DNA from: Hydractinia symbiolongicarpus
Lineage: Eukaryota; Cnidaria; Hydrozoa; Anthoathecata; Hydractiniidae
DNA: 64,000 nt
Direction of reading: 5' to 3'
NCBI RefSeq assembly: GCF_029227915.1
Contig: NC_079882.1
Location: 6,386,001 to 6,450,000 of the forward strand
Part shown: positions 14,201 through 32,865 of the stretch, in pieces
Layout of the letters: every line of letters begins with the position of its first letter
Numbering within the stretch: the first letter of the stretch is position 1
Translations under genes and position numbers: made by a program
The notes under the pieces: model-generated
Database searches by the model: none
What the model was told of the DNA's origin: nothing
The model's input: the letters and a program-made list of their open reading frames with translations, nothing else

Positions 14201-16817
14201 AGAAGGATTTTGTGGTCAACAGTATCAAAAGCTTTTTGTAAGTCGACAAACACTCCACAGGCAAGCTCACCTTTGTCAAGGCAATGTCTAATGCGTTCGA
14301 CTATAGTAAGCACAGCCTGTGATGTTGAATGCTGTTTTCTGAATCCAAACTGTTTGGGATATAGGATATCATGGTTGTTGAGAAAGCCTATGATTCTGTT
14401 GTACATAACCTTTTCATAGATTTTATCAATGTTTGACAATAATGAGATTGGTCTGTAATTTGACACATCTATAGAAGAACCTTTGTTTTTGTAAACAGGC
14501 ACCACTCTGGATGTTTTTAAAGATCTAGGAAAGATACCAGATTCAAACGAAAGATTGATCAAAATTGATATAGGTTTGGAAATATCATTTTCCAACAATT
14601 TTAGAATTTTGATTGGAATACTGTTTGGTCCAGAAGATTTTCCTGGAGAGATGTTGCCAATAATTCCGATGATTTCTTCTTGGGTAACAGGTGATAAGAA
14701 AATTGAGTCTGGGTTTGGGTTTTTGAGGTAGTCAGAGTACCTCTTGGATGTAGGTGGAATTTTGTTCCTAATAGAATTTGCTATGGATGTAAAAAAGTCA
14801 TTAAAACTATTGGCAATATCAATCTGGTTTGTCTCAAGTTTACCGTCAACCTGAATGGAGGTAGGAATATTAGATTTCGACGGTTTCGTAGAAATAATGC
14901 TACGAACACCAAAGCATATTACTTGCAGCCTTTAATTCAATTTTTTCACATTGACAAAAAAACTGAACTGCTTTGAGAACATCATCATTAGCACCAGCAT
15001 ACAACTACAGGTTTGTTTTTCACATCACGTCGCATCAACATTTTTACCAGTTTTATTTCTGATTTCTTTTCAACCTTTTATTGGTTTGTCTCAAGTACCT
15101 CATTAGTAAGCATAGCAAAATGAGGCTTGAAGAAAATTTGAATTTCTGTTCAATTTTTGACAATTTATAAAAATTAACAGAATTAGCTCAAATCATGGTG
15201 ACCACAGAAAATTAAGATATATATTCAAGGACATTCCAGGACATTTTTTCAGGCAAATTGTTTAAGGTTTCTGGACAATTCCAGGACTAAATGACTAACC
15301 ACGCTGAATCTTCAGGAATTAGAAAAAAATAACTATAATATATATTATAAAACGATATCTAAAGAGTTGCTATTGTTCAATCAAAGCTTTTTAAAAGAAA
15401 AGTTATGGCATTTAACTTCAGTCTTTGCACTGCATAAAGGTTAATATATTGAAACACAGAATTCATTTGATGGGACTGGTGTGGTTTTTATATAGATGAC
15501 ACGCCAATGTTTGTGTCAAAATGTTTGTGTTTTTTTGCAGATGCGCAAGTATTTCTGTAGGTAATAAAAATATAAACAACAGACTAAGTAAGAAATTCGT
15601 TAAAAAACTTTGTATAATTTGATGAAGACCTCTAATACGGAGGTCGAAATGTTACCATATAAATATATATGTTGACTGACCATGTATATGTTCCTTTAAA
15701 CTAAGAAATTCATCCAAAAAAAGGAATATTCACTTAAAATTAGTGAAATTTTTAAAAGAAGAACTATAAGAATATATAAATGAGTTGCAAATGTTTACAA
15801 AGTTCGGTATATGCACATGCATCTTTACAGGCAATAAAAAAAGGACCACATAAAATTCAACTATTTCTGTAAATTTAAAGATTTAAGGAATAAACAATAT
15901 AAAACGATCTGGAATTTGTTTTTCGTAACTATCATCTTCTCTTTTTTTTTAAATCGGGTTTAATTATTTCAAAAAGAAAGTTACTTTTTTAACTTGATTT
16001 CTATGATCATTTGGGTCTGTTCTTTATAAATCTTGCCTGCGCGCATGTCTGCACATGTCCATTGTTTTGTATCCAAAATCAAAACATTATCTATATAGTT
16101 AAAATTTAATTCTAGTTTCTTTTGGATTTTATGCTACCCAAAAATCTTTAATCTTTATTAATAGTCATTTAACCCTGTGAGTGTCCTGCTTTTTTACCTA
16201 CATAAAAGTGCATGAATGCTCATAGTTCTTAAAATGAAATCAAAATAACTACATCATGTGAAAAGTGGTCTATTTGTTTTCCCTACTCAGCTAGGAAAAT
16301 TGTTTAACTAGATCATAGCTGGCTAACTAAGTTCATAGCTAGCCAGCAACCCTGAGTGTTGGGTTCAGCAGTAGTACTTCTTGTATACTTCGCTCCCATA
16401 AACAGAGGGTTTTAAAGTCTAACTTGCACCATCTCTTGTGGGAAAATTAAACATGGTTGTGCTAAATTCTGAAAAGGCATATTACAAGGTCTGTTAGAGC
16501 AATTAACTATACTTACTCGACGTCGAAGGCAGTGAAGTCTACGTTAATTCGACAAGGCAAACCATTTGGATCATCTACGCGATTCACGTGAAACAAAAAA
16601 AACAAACAGAAGAAAATTAAAAGGAATATGAGAGACTGGTTTTTTATCATTCTAAACTTTTGCACTTACTATTCACGAAAGATCCTGTTATCTTTTGAGC
16701 TGAATCGTCTAATTTATAATGTTCAAGCTTATTTTTCGTTAACTTGTGCCAAAATCCTATGTCTACAGCACTTGCAAATGGCAAATACTGTAGCAGCTTC
16801 GCATCTTTCGCAGCCAT
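2297..16817 (-). CDS. ATG7: ATG7, E1-like autophagy-activating enzyme (19 exons, complete)
   Basis: ATG7 activates ATG8/LC3 and ATG12 by adenylation and thioester transfer in the cytosol, feeding ATG3 and ATG10. Coding exons on the minus strand, 5' to 3': 16817-16670, 16574-16517, 12272-12155, 10872-10795, 10476-10363, 10140-10089, 9256-9165, 9070-8982, 8651-8527, 8042-7807, 7558-7400, 7116-7059, 6691-6561, 6402-6229, 5912-5797, 5611-5527, 4261-4181, 2965-2846, 2356-2297. Every phase closes, giving 2094 nt and 697 aa against about 703 in human. Visible landmarks are the N-terminal DIGFWHKLT block, [37 protein letters not shown], the nucleotide-binding GSGTLG at about 357-362, [25 protein letters not shown] and the catalytic Cys at about 555 in [10 protein letters not shown]. 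The C terminus has LTGLTELH and an acidic SDSDDD tail like the ATG8-binding tail of homologues. Donors after exons 3 and 5 (GTTGGT, GTTGGC) are weak but phase-consistent. Intron 2 (4.2 kb) is loaded with mobile elements. Confidence 0.96.
2431..2812. repeat. (AAC)n/(ACG)n-type low-complexity tract in ATG7 last intron
   Basis: About 380 bp built almost only of AAC, AAT, ACG and ACA triplets, with larger internal repeats (units such as acaacaataacgactgtaacg recur). It fills most of the last ATG7 intron. It is purine-and-C rich on the plus strand, so the transcribed minus strand is long stretches of GTT/GTC. Long Val/Cys frames across it are artefacts of the repeat. Confidence 0.9.
2966..4180. 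other. ATG7 intron 18, no gene seen
   Basis: This 1.2-kb intron contains two plus-strand open frames (3072-3410 and 3483-3776) with low-complexity, Asn/Lys/Leu-rich translations and no recognisable motif. Around 3170-3210 the element accgatagtaaaccgacag is repeated in degenerate form. I regard the open frames as chance. Confidence 0.5.
4262..5526. other. ATG7 intron 16, no gene seen
   Basis: A 1.27-kb AT-rich intron between the exons encoding ...LGIIPHQ and [13 protein letters not shown]. Nothing beyond short A/T runs was recognised. Confidence 0.5.
6488..6517. repeat. (CAAA)n microsatellite
   Basis: About seven units of caaa in the intron between the ATG7 exons at 6402-6229 and 6691-6561. 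It is simple-sequence DNA, likely length-variable. Confidence 0.9.
10877..12154. other. ATG7 intron 3, no gene seen
   Basis: A 1.28-kb intron. The open frame at 11430-11627 on the plus strand has no protein-like features. Nothing else was recognised apart from T-rich runs near 11640-11730. Confidence 0.5.
12566..12845 (-). pseudogene. Penelope-like element fragment (GIY-YIG-like endonuclease region)
   Basis: The translation contains [20 protein letters not shown], then [14 protein letters not shown]. The same layout occurs in the better Penelope-like copies at 42367 and 63950 of this window (CDAVYIGETKRKFKQQVQEH, then EIADHSWSRSHQFNWDEKK). The CxDC...YIGETK block followed by an AxHS/DHSW block is characteristic of the C-terminal GIY-YIG endonuclease of Penelope-like retroelements. 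The Tyr of GIY is replaced by Phe and the segment between the motifs is scrambled, so it is dead. It lies in ATG7 intron 2, immediately beside the LINE. Confidence 0.75.
12853..14930 (-). mobile_element. 5'-truncated non-LTR retrotransposon (CR1/L2-group-like LINE) in ATG7 intron 2
   Basis: A minus-strand reverse transcriptase region ends, after about 270 bp of 3' UTR, in a short (TTAC)n tail at 12853-12872 (seen on plus as gtaagtaagtaagtaa). Microsatellite tails of this kind are typical of CR1/L2-type LINEs rather than poly(A)-tailed ones. The apurinic endonuclease region is missing, so it is a 5' truncation, the usual outcome of target-primed insertion. The element is in the same orientation as ATG7. 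Clade placement is tentative. Confidence 0.8.
13134..14895 (-). pseudogene. LINE reverse transcriptase, frameshifted and with altered active site
   Basis: The frame opens upstream of 14598 ([18 protein letters not shown]... then [17 protein letters not shown]) and continues through [64 protein letters not shown] and [10 protein letters not shown]. The last motif is the catalytic FADD box with the second Asp changed to Asn. Around 13860-13870 the reading frame shifts; the C-terminal part ([36 protein letters not shown]) continues in another frame to the stop at 13134. The two defects make it non-autonomous. Confidence 0.88.
14931..16516. other. Rest of ATG7 intron 2, decayed repeat DNA
   Basis: No gene could be supported. 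At 14926-15010 the minus strand has a short open segment ([20 protein letters not shown]) preceded by an acceptor-like sequence; it does not belong to ATG7 and may be a relic of another element. Near 15619-15655 is a hairpin with GAAA, described separately. The AT-rich remainder shows only runs and degenerate agctagct pieces near 16305-16350. Confidence 0.45.
15619..15655 (+). repeat. Hairpin plus GAAA motif, possible Penelope-like tail / degenerate hammerhead core
   Basis: The sequence ttgatgaagacctc, taatac, ggaggtcgaaatgtt forms a 6-bp stem (GACCTC/GAGGTC) flanked by TGATGA on the 5' side and GAAA on the 3' side. This is the order of a hammerhead ribozyme core (CUGAUGA-stem II-GAAA), and such motifs are reported in the terminal repeats of Penelope-like elements. 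The expected C before UGAUGA is U here, and I could not find a good stem III, so activity is unlikely. A similar hairpin-GAAA occurs at the 3' side of the Penelope-like copy near 42340-42360 on the minus strand. Confidence 0.35.
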
Positions 16818-18945
16818 GTTCCTACTGTCCAGAAAACACTAAAGGTCATTCGTGAAAGTTCCACGCTCTGCGACGGACGAACACGGAGCAGTTGCTGTTG
16901 CGCGATGATGCCATTGCCTAAGCGGAGCAATAGCACAGGAATCCCACATTCGGACAAAAATTATCTTACATAACACAACTATTATCATCTATCTCACAGA
17001 AAAAGTGTGAGCCTATGGTCCCACCATTGCAATTAATTTAAACTTTATTTCATAGACAGTATGTTCTCAAGAATGTAAAATTATGCATAATTTCATGCGG
17101 CGGGGAAGAGTTTCGTGCATACAGTTAAAATACCCTTAAAATTGGAAGTCATTTTTTATCTCACAGCGAAATCTAGCACAGCCCCAATTTTAGCGTCCTG
17201 AAGCTCATATGTCACATGTTCGAATACATCTAGCCGTCCCTTATGGCATGATCCATCTTGGCCAAAAATTCCAACTAAAAAGTTTGAGTGCATAGGTGAT
17301 ATCCGGAAACGATCAAAATTTATTCCAAATGGTCAAAACGAATTTTTTAGTCCGAATTATAGTCTACAAAATACAATTTAACGTGTAGTAGCATTAATAT
17401 TACCACGTTCTTTTTCTCCATGTTGAAAATACACCGTTTAATCTTACAGTACGTGGTACTCATTGAAACTGGAAATGTTCTTAAGAGGCTTAAGAGGTTG
17501 AATTTTTCATCGAAACCTTTAGAAATATTTTCATAAACTAAGCTACAATCCTCGTCAACGCGTGTTGACAAATACTAAACATACGCACTCCCAAATTCGC
17601 TGTTGTTCTATGCTTTAAATCTTGTGTTAGGCTTCTTCTTCTTCTTTTATTACTTGTGTTAAAAGCTAATCTTCTATTTTGTTTAAGATTTGAACCGGGA
17701 CTGTGTAGGTCTTTTGTCAAAATTTCGTGAGCAAAAAGCGCTCTATACAGAAAATGCGTGTTTGACTAAAGAGTCACTTTTTTATTGCGTTAGCGGATGC
17801 TAAGATTCGTAATTCTTTATATTCAAATTGCTTACCAAGGCTAATACTCACTTTGGCTTGGTAAAAGATAACTCCTTTTTTAAAATAGGAAGTAAAATTG
17901 GCAGAAAAGGACTGGGTCCAGTCAATGCAGAAAGTTATGAAATGGGACATATATAAAAACAGTGAAATGAAAAATTTTACAATTTTAAAAAATATTCTTT
18001 TCTTAGTCATATATTCAGAAAAAAAGAACATCGACTTTAAAATATGACCCACCTTCGTTTACAGAAATACTAGCCGAGTAAGTACTCAAAGTAAACTGAG
18101 AAGTTCTTGATAACTCTGAGATATCATGAGCGTAAAAAGCAAATCAACCCCTTAAGGTTCTTTTAACAACCCGAGATTGAGCTGTATACATTGCTAAAGC
18201 TTTACTTTCTAAAATTAAGTCAATCAATAATGAGAGGTAACTCAGTCCATAAACATAATAAATTGACGTCTGACGTCACTTTTCGCTGGTCGAATAAAAA
18301 GACACTGTTGATATTTTAAGGTATTTTCTGTGATGAGAAGATTTGCTTAGAAGAAATACTATACAGAGAACGTAATTTACAGTGAATTGACCCTTGCCGC
18401 AAAAAAAGGCCCAGAAACTAGGTTGATTTGGCGTATGATGACGTATTCTATTGCTTAGATAAACAAAACAAAAACGTAAATAAACAAATAAAAATTAAAA
18501 ACGTAATCTTACAAAAAATAAGTGCTTAAAATTATTTATAAATTTTTAATCAAAACGGCTTCGTTTTTAACAATAGGAATTTTTTTAAACTCTTTTCACA
18601 GAAAAAACAAAAACAAAAACTCTCGCTCAGTCGCTCCAAAGACCGTCTGTAAAATGCAACGCTTGCAAAAATATTACCACCTATCAGTAATGAAAGAAAC
18701 GAGTCAAAAAACTGAAACTTTCGAGTCTAATAAGCAGACGGACAGCAATTGAACAATAAAAATGTAGAATTTCTGTATTAGCTACTAGCATTCTCATTTA
18801 AAAGTCGCAAGAGCGCATGCGTTCTTTTGTGAAGCAACACACAAACCTAATTGCCAAGAAAGACTATATTTTTCTAATTTTTAAAAAATAAATTAATTTA
18901 AACTAAAAAATATAAACCTAGGTTAAAGGCAACCGCTATGTAACA
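16818..18945. other. Intergenic region: ATG7 promoter side and SH2D4 3' side
   Basis: The 150 bp just upstream of the ATG7 ATG (16818-16970) is relatively GC-rich (gaaagttccacgctctgcgacgg on the plus strand) and is the likely TATA-less promoter. The remainder is AT-rich. The minus-strand open frame at 17347-17571 and the (CTT)n run near 17633 show no recognisable protein. No RNA gene was recognised. Confidence 0.5.
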
Positions 18946-27254
<8,309 letters not shown>

Positions 27255-27403
27255 CTGACTTCCAGCAAGATTTGGATCCCTGAGAAGGTAACCAACAAAA
27301 TAAAATACAAATGATAAACACAGAAGGATTGACGCCACAATTACACTAGTCAAGCAACAACAACAACAAGATCCACCACCACCACGGCTCATAATCTGTA
27401 CGA
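27255..27403 (-). CDS. First coding exon of a Cys-rich single-pass membrane micropeptide (unidentified)
   Basis: The minus strand has an acceptor (agagttttag), 11 nt of leader, an ATG at 27392 and 46 codons ending at a GTAGGATG donor at phase 0. The peptide starts MSRGGGGSCCCCC, followed by one hydrophobic segment of about 25 residues (LTSVIVASILLCLSFVFYF) and RDPNLAGSQ. Five adjacent Cys next to a membrane segment suggest palmitoylation at the inner face, an inference from composition. Spliced directly to the next acceptor found downstream (23694), the frame would add INNS and stop, ending about 60 nt before the SH2D4 ATG. I do not recognise the family. A candidate non-coding first exon ends with a GTAAGTC donor near 32010. 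Other partner exons are possible. Confidence 0.5.
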
Positions 27404-29052
27404 CTAAAACTCTGCCATGTTTTTTTTATTAAACAAGTGTAGGAAGTACTTAAACATTGCACTGTATAAAAATATATATTAAACAAAACCAAGAACTTAT
27501 ACATAGATATTATGCATTAGGTAATATTAAAAAAAGAGTGCACACTAATAACCAATGCTTGGAGATACAAAATACTTAAAGTTGTGTCAAGGATAGGGTA
27601 CTGCTCAATAGCCCCTCCACCTGCATCTCTAGATTATTAAACATATCTTCAAATTAAAATAACAGGCCTATATCAATAAAGAGAGAGCAATTGCTCTTGC
27701 TCGCCCAATTCTGAGAACTAGCTGAGCCATCCCAAATTCCAAAAAAAGGTTTTCTGGATGAGCAAAATCAATGTTTCCTTTCTTATTATTTACAGTAGAA
27801 TAGAACCAAAATATATAAAAGATAAAATAAAATGGAAAAAATAGACTAATATGCGTTTATAAACTTATTCTATTTACTCAGATTGCTCACCCAATTTTAA
27901 TTATTGTAACCTTGGGGGAGCGATTTTTTGCTCTGATGTTATTTTCTTACTGATAGGCCTGACATAAATTTAATATTCAATGCTTGATTATTTGTTTTTA
28001 TTTGCATTCAGATCAGGCAGATTTTGCAATCCCTTTAAAAAATCCATTTCTTTTAATAATTTTTCCATCGCATTCCAAAAGCTTCCAATAAATTCTGTAA
28101 TAGTCTTGAGTTGTGTTGCATTTTTTCGTTTTAATGATACACAAAATGCTTAAAACAATATCTTAGATTTTTTTTATTGACTAAAAGATTTATAGAACTC
28201 TAATATGTGAAATAAAATATATTTATATTTACAAGAATGTGGAGAAAATAGGAAAGTCATAAATTAACAAACATTTTTTCCAGGATAACAACAAACACCA
28301 AAAAATAAAAATTTAATAAATTTTAAAAAATAATGTAGCTTTTTATCTTATGTGATTATGTCATGTCTCTTGCTACTTTTAGTTGGTCTATATTGTAAAT
28401 ATATATTATCTTTGGGTATGTATTATCATAAGATTACTTTCCTTTTGTATTAGCAGATTAGTAAAAAGTCTCCCGCCAATAGGATGGTTGGTAACATAGG
28501 ACTTTTTTGAGTACAGTACAATGTTTATAAAATAAAGGCAACAAGAACCATTTTGTAATTTGGCAGCAATAGTATGTTGGTTAACTCGCTACATAACTAG
28601 CTAGCAGGCCTATCAAAAAGGAACGAGTGATCGCTCTCGCACACACAAAACACATAGTTAATTTCATTGATGAAATATGTCTACACCATTGAGGAGAACA
28701 TTTTATTTTGGATTTTCATGAGGCGAATTAAAAGAAGGCAAAATCAAAAAAGAAAACAATCAAGATTTTAGGACATTAAAATATTAAAAAATATATATAT
28801 TTAGCCAATGTGCTAATTCCAGTTACCAGAGGTGTGCTAATTAATTGTCAACATTTTCATTGGGGATTAAAAAATAAACATTCAATTAGCGCACTTGCTT
28901 ACGTGAATTAACGCCAGATGGAAACCAAGATTAACTGCTTCCACAGTTTCACAAAAAGTTTGGCTGGTTTAGCGATCTTGATTTTTTAAATTGGTACTCT
29001 GAATTTTTTTTTCCAATAATTTGTTTTTTCATTTAGGTTAACATGGAACATA
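27404..29052. other. Intergenic or intronic DNA, no gene seen
   Basis: AT-rich DNA. Two copies of a short motif occur: cctatcaataaagagagagcaattgctcttgctcgccc near 27667 and cctatcaaaaaggaacgagtgatcgctctcgcacac near 28610. They suggest remnants of the same dispersed repeat. No coding region was identified. Confidence 0.4.
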
Positions 29053-29944
29053 CAGTAGAGTCTGAATGTACCGCGGACGCGAAACTCGCATGAATAGTTA
29101 CATAGAACAATAACATTGCGATAGCTTTTGTTTTTTTAAGAAAATAATTGCCTCGCTGATAAACAATGACTCCACGCGATCGATTGTTTAATCACAATAG
29201 GTTGCAAGATCAATTTTAGCAATCTATTTTGCGCGAACTCTTTTGAAAATTTTAATTGCAGTAATTAAATATAAAAGTTTAGATTGCATTTTAAAAGTTT
29301 AAAAACGAAAAAGCGGCGATAGAATTGTTTCTTAAGATCGCTAGAAATGTTTTTTAGATCGCATTTTAAAAGTTTAAAATGAAAAGCGGCAATAGAAATG
29401 TTTTTATTTGTTTCAATAAAAAAGTATGCAGAAGGATTATTTTACGTTGTTTGTTAAGAAATGTAGATATTGCATTTATTTCAGAATATACACCATTTGT
29501 TTCACAAAAATAAACCGTAGTTGTATTCTTTTAATAAAAAAACGCGCAAGTCATTTAATAGTTGTGAACTTCTTCATTTAATAGTTGTGAGCTTCTCATA
29601 TGTTTTTTAAATTAAACGTGCTGGAATCTTTTTAAGTAATTAAATCAGCAATACATTCTTGCGCAATGTATTATAAAACTTCGCGAAAGATTTTTATTAT
29701 TTAATCACTTCATGCTAATACTTAAGGGAATAGCTTATCAATACATTTAAACAATGCATCTCGCTATTACAAGAAATATAATTGCTCAGATATTTCTTCA
29801 CGAGTGCATTGGTTTTTAACACACAAATATAAACTCGCAAAACCCTTAAGGGATTTAATTATAACAAAAGACAAACGACTGCCGTCCTCCACGCAAAGGT
29901 GTGATATTAGCGTGTACGCGGTAGATTACATTCAGACTGTACTG
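29053..29944. mobile_element. Non-autonomous DNA transposon (MITE) with TA target duplication
   Basis: The left end CAGTAGAGTCTGAATGTA and the right end, read on the minus strand, CAGTACAGTCTGAATGTA match at 17 of 18 positions and are flanked on both sides by TA. The next bases (ccgcggacgcg and, on the other end, atctaccgcgtacacg) are also related. The 892-bp interior has no transposase frame. It holds an internal tandem duplication (attttaaaagtttaaaa..gaaaagcggc, near 29287 and 29361) and a second short one (catttaatagttgtgaac/gagcttct, near 29554 and 29577). Ends beginning CAG with TA duplication fit the Tc1/mariner/pogo superfamily, an inference from the termini only. Confidence 0.75.
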
Positions 29945-30458
29945 TAGTTAAGTTTCAAAATTAAAAAATGGGGTGAAATGGAATAATGCCAACAATATAT
30001 TGCCTGTTTTGCTTTGGCTTTGTAGAAGCAAATCTATCACCTTTATTGATATATTATGGAGACAGGCCATAGGCATGGTACACCATAGGTGCATAGGTGA
30101 AGTTTGTTGGCAGTAAAGAACCTGTTATTGCTAGAGAAGACTAAATCATGTGACTGTTAAAAAATTATATAAATAAATTAAGGTCAAGATTAATTGGAGA
30201 AATCAACAACAAGTATACCAAGGTACTGACTATAGTGGAAGAGTCGTTTGAAATTTGTCTGACACATCCAGTGTTTTAGTGTGTATAAACATTGGCAATT
30301 TTGATTAAGTTGTGTTATCAATTATTAATTTGCATTTGTGTGGGTGTGTGTGCATGCTATCACATAGAAATGATTATATACGATAGTATGTTAATCATTG
30401 AGAACCTTAACTGCTACATGAAAATTGCGTTTTTGTTATTTAGTTAGACAGTCCCCTC

Positions 30459-30532
30459 TCAAATAAGTGCCCACCTGATAAAAGGGGACGCTTTATTGGA
30501 AAACTACCTTGAGAAACTGGGTGCTTATTTGA
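30459..30532. repeat. Hairpin (aaataagtgccca / tgggtgcttattt)
   Basis: tcaaataagtgccca and tgggtgcttatttga are inverted copies separated by about 45 bp. A related phrase, ctcgattaagcgcccatg, follows at about 30579. The phrase aataagcgccc is common in short inverted-repeat elements of invertebrates, so this is probably a decayed MITE; its outer limits are not clear. Confidence 0.5.
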
Positions 30533-30599
30533 CTTACTGGCGATAAGGAAGATTATATTGATGTTGTATAACCCCCCCTCGATTAAGCGCCCATGCGAA

Positions 30600-31600
30600 A
30601 AATCCAAAAAATTAATAAGCGACGCTTGTTCGGATTATTACAGTACTTAGATTTGCCAACCTTATCCTCAGGGCATTTTGTATCCTTCTGTCATCTTTCC
30701 CTTTATCTGTGATTTGACTATTTATTTTAAAAAGTTTTGAAGACATAAGCATTTCATGAGAACAAAAATAATTATATAATTGAAATTTTGTTTCTTGGCA
30801 ACGTCTTTTCCGGGGTTGCTTGCCTTTACGACTTTGAAAGTCAGTAAGTACTCAATAACGACTCTGGCACCAAGCAATAAGTCCAGGGGACCGGGAGAAG
30901 AATAAAGACATCAAATCACTTGATGTACAAATTCTGAGACTAGCATACAAAAAAAGTGAACATGATTATTAACTAGTTTGCAATAAAAATAAGTAATTAC
31001 TTTATCAAAAGCGAAAATTGTATTTTCATAGTAAAGAGTAGCTAAAATTAAAAAAAAGTATGTATGTTTATTCACTTTTACTACCAAAAGGAGATTAGTA
31101 CAAAGCATCCTGAGGCAAGGGGAAAACAAAGTGATTTTAAGCAGAGGGAGGGTAAGTTTATTAGACTGCAACTGTTGCCTCTGGTTTGGTGATTATGAGA
31201 AAAATCAATATGAATTCCGTTGTTTACATTTTTAGCGGAAAGCTCTTTAGGCTTTGGCATTTGTGTGGCAGTAAAATGATGGGGCGCTAGGCTAAGCAAA
31301 GTTATTATCAGTCCATTTCTTTATGCAAAGGCATTCTTAGGACTTTAAATGAATACAAATAAATCAGAAGGCATCAATCTACACTCGATAATAGTTTATA
31401 ACCTCAATGATGTTTCTGTGAGAATATTATAAATAAAAACAATTTTCCTACTTATAGGCATTAATTAAGAAGATATTAGGAGCCTGAGAAAGATGAGTGC
31501 ACTTTTATTCACTCATGTATGACAAATTAAAATGTTTCAAATGCCAGTTGGATAAATAATTTGCCATGTATATCACCTGTGACAGAATGTTGTAAACAAT
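30600..31600. other. Intergenic or intronic DNA, no gene seen
   Basis: AT-rich. Minus-strand open frames at 30911-31171 and 31081-31299 overlap each other and have no recognisable motif. Nothing else was noted. Confidence 0.4.
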
Positions 31601-31609
31601 AAAAACTTG

Positions 31610-31875
31610 TTTATAGCTAGCTACAGATGTTGTATAGCTAGCTATATATTTTACTAAAAAGGGGTACCCTCTGTTTAAAAAAGATGTCCTTTTATTAAAG
31701 AACCTAGCTACTCTCATTCTATTAAATGTAAGAAAAAAATATTTAAGTTAGGTAGCTTCAGTAGGCAGCTCCTACAGGCTAGGAAAGGTGTGAGTGAAGA
31801 CAAAAAGGGTAGAATGGAAATGGGTGTAGCTAGCTAGCTAGTAACTCAAATAGCTAGCTAGATAGCTAGAAGCTA
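31610..31875. repeat. AGCT/TAGC-rich simple repeat cluster
   Basis: The palindromic tetramer string agctagct occurs in at least four blocks (around 31615, 31635, 31828 and 31850), partly as continuous tagctagctagctag. Scattered copies also occur near 16310, 28595 and 31740. It is self-complementary simple sequence able to form hairpins. Confidence 0.7.
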
Positions 31876-32625
31876 GATGTAATAGGTTATGCTTCAGTGC
31901 AAAGAAGGAATAATATTTTTAAAAGAAAAATTAAAGTTTCTGTAGCTAGAGCAGGAGCAAAACTATACACATAGATGCAAGGTATTTTGCCCTCTTCTTC
32001 TCTGACTTACTTTCTTCTCTTCGACGTGCACTACCAAAACATTCACTCCACCGTTGCTATAATGTTCACATAAATGCAAACTTCTTAATATATGATGTCA
32101 AAAAGTATCGTGCGCGGAGCGTGATACGCGTCTGCCATCTTGTTCTGCCTTCTTTTGCTCTTTTGTGTTAAGTGAGAGACCCAGGATCCGTAAATGTTGA
32201 TCAAGTTGGGGGTTCACAACATTGTACCAACATTGTATTTGTGATTGGTGGAATTGAACTATGTTAGAAAGAAAAAATCACCTTAAGGGATCCCATTGGT
32301 ATGGCGATGAATGCGATAAAGGCATAAAAACAATAGACTTTTGCAGGAGACCTAACGCCGGCAAAAAATGCACATTAATAGTATGGTGGGAAACTCTGAA
32401 AAAAAAAACCGCTGTTCGGATACTTTCCACAACCTTATAAATTATAAATCGATTATCAATAAGTATGTTGAAAAAGCCAACAAATTGTTTCAAAATATTT
32501 GAATTTAGTGGTGAAAGACAGTTGGCAGTTACTTATTTTAAAAGTGAGTACTGTACCAAGCTGGTAAATCATTAAAGGTTAGAGAATTAACAATGATGCC
32601 CACGATTGCGATTCTTTAACCTGTT
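31876..32625. other. Candidate upstream exon/promoter region of the minus-strand transcript
   Basis: Around 32010-32150 the composition rises in GC (cttcgacgtgcac, atcgtgcgcggagcgtgatacgcg). On the minus strand cgaagagaagaaa is followed by GTAAGTCAG, a consensus donor. This may be the first non-coding exon and promoter for the membrane micropeptide and/or SH2D4 transcript. No open frame was supported. Confidence 0.35.
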
Positions 32626-32865
32626 ATGTTAGCTGATTCTACTTGCACTATTCCAGGAATGGAAAAATTTCTTGTTCCTATAGAAGATCAAGCAAAAACA
32701 AATGGTCATTCCGTAAATAATGCTGATGGTCATTCCGTAAATAATGCTCGTGCTTTTGTTACTACCGTACAAGTTAGGAGGCCTTGGATTAACAACTTAA
32801 ACGAAGAACAATTTAAAAGAGCGTTACGTATCCGTTATTTGGCTCTACCTAGATTGTTCTTGTGA
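32626..32865 (+). other. Unidentified 79-codon open frame with a 24-nt tandem repeat
   Basis: The frame includes GHSVNNAD/GHSVNNAR, encoded by two exact-phase copies of a 24-nt unit (32701-32724 and 32725-32748, differing at one base). The rest (VRRPWINNLNEEQFKRALRIRYLALPRLF) is mixed and protein-like, and a cttgcactattccag acceptor-like site precedes an internal Met. No homologue is recognised. It could be a gene fragment, a transposon relic or chance. Confidence 0.3.

Noticed and set aside
13134-14895. LINE RT as a functional host gene
   Set aside because: Frameshift near 13865, catalytic Asp changed to Asn, 5' end missing and located inside an intron.
16763-16957. Minus-strand 64-codon frame overlapping the ATG7 start
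   Set aside because: Wrong frame; the ATG7 frame from 16817 has clear homology (DIGFWHKLT).
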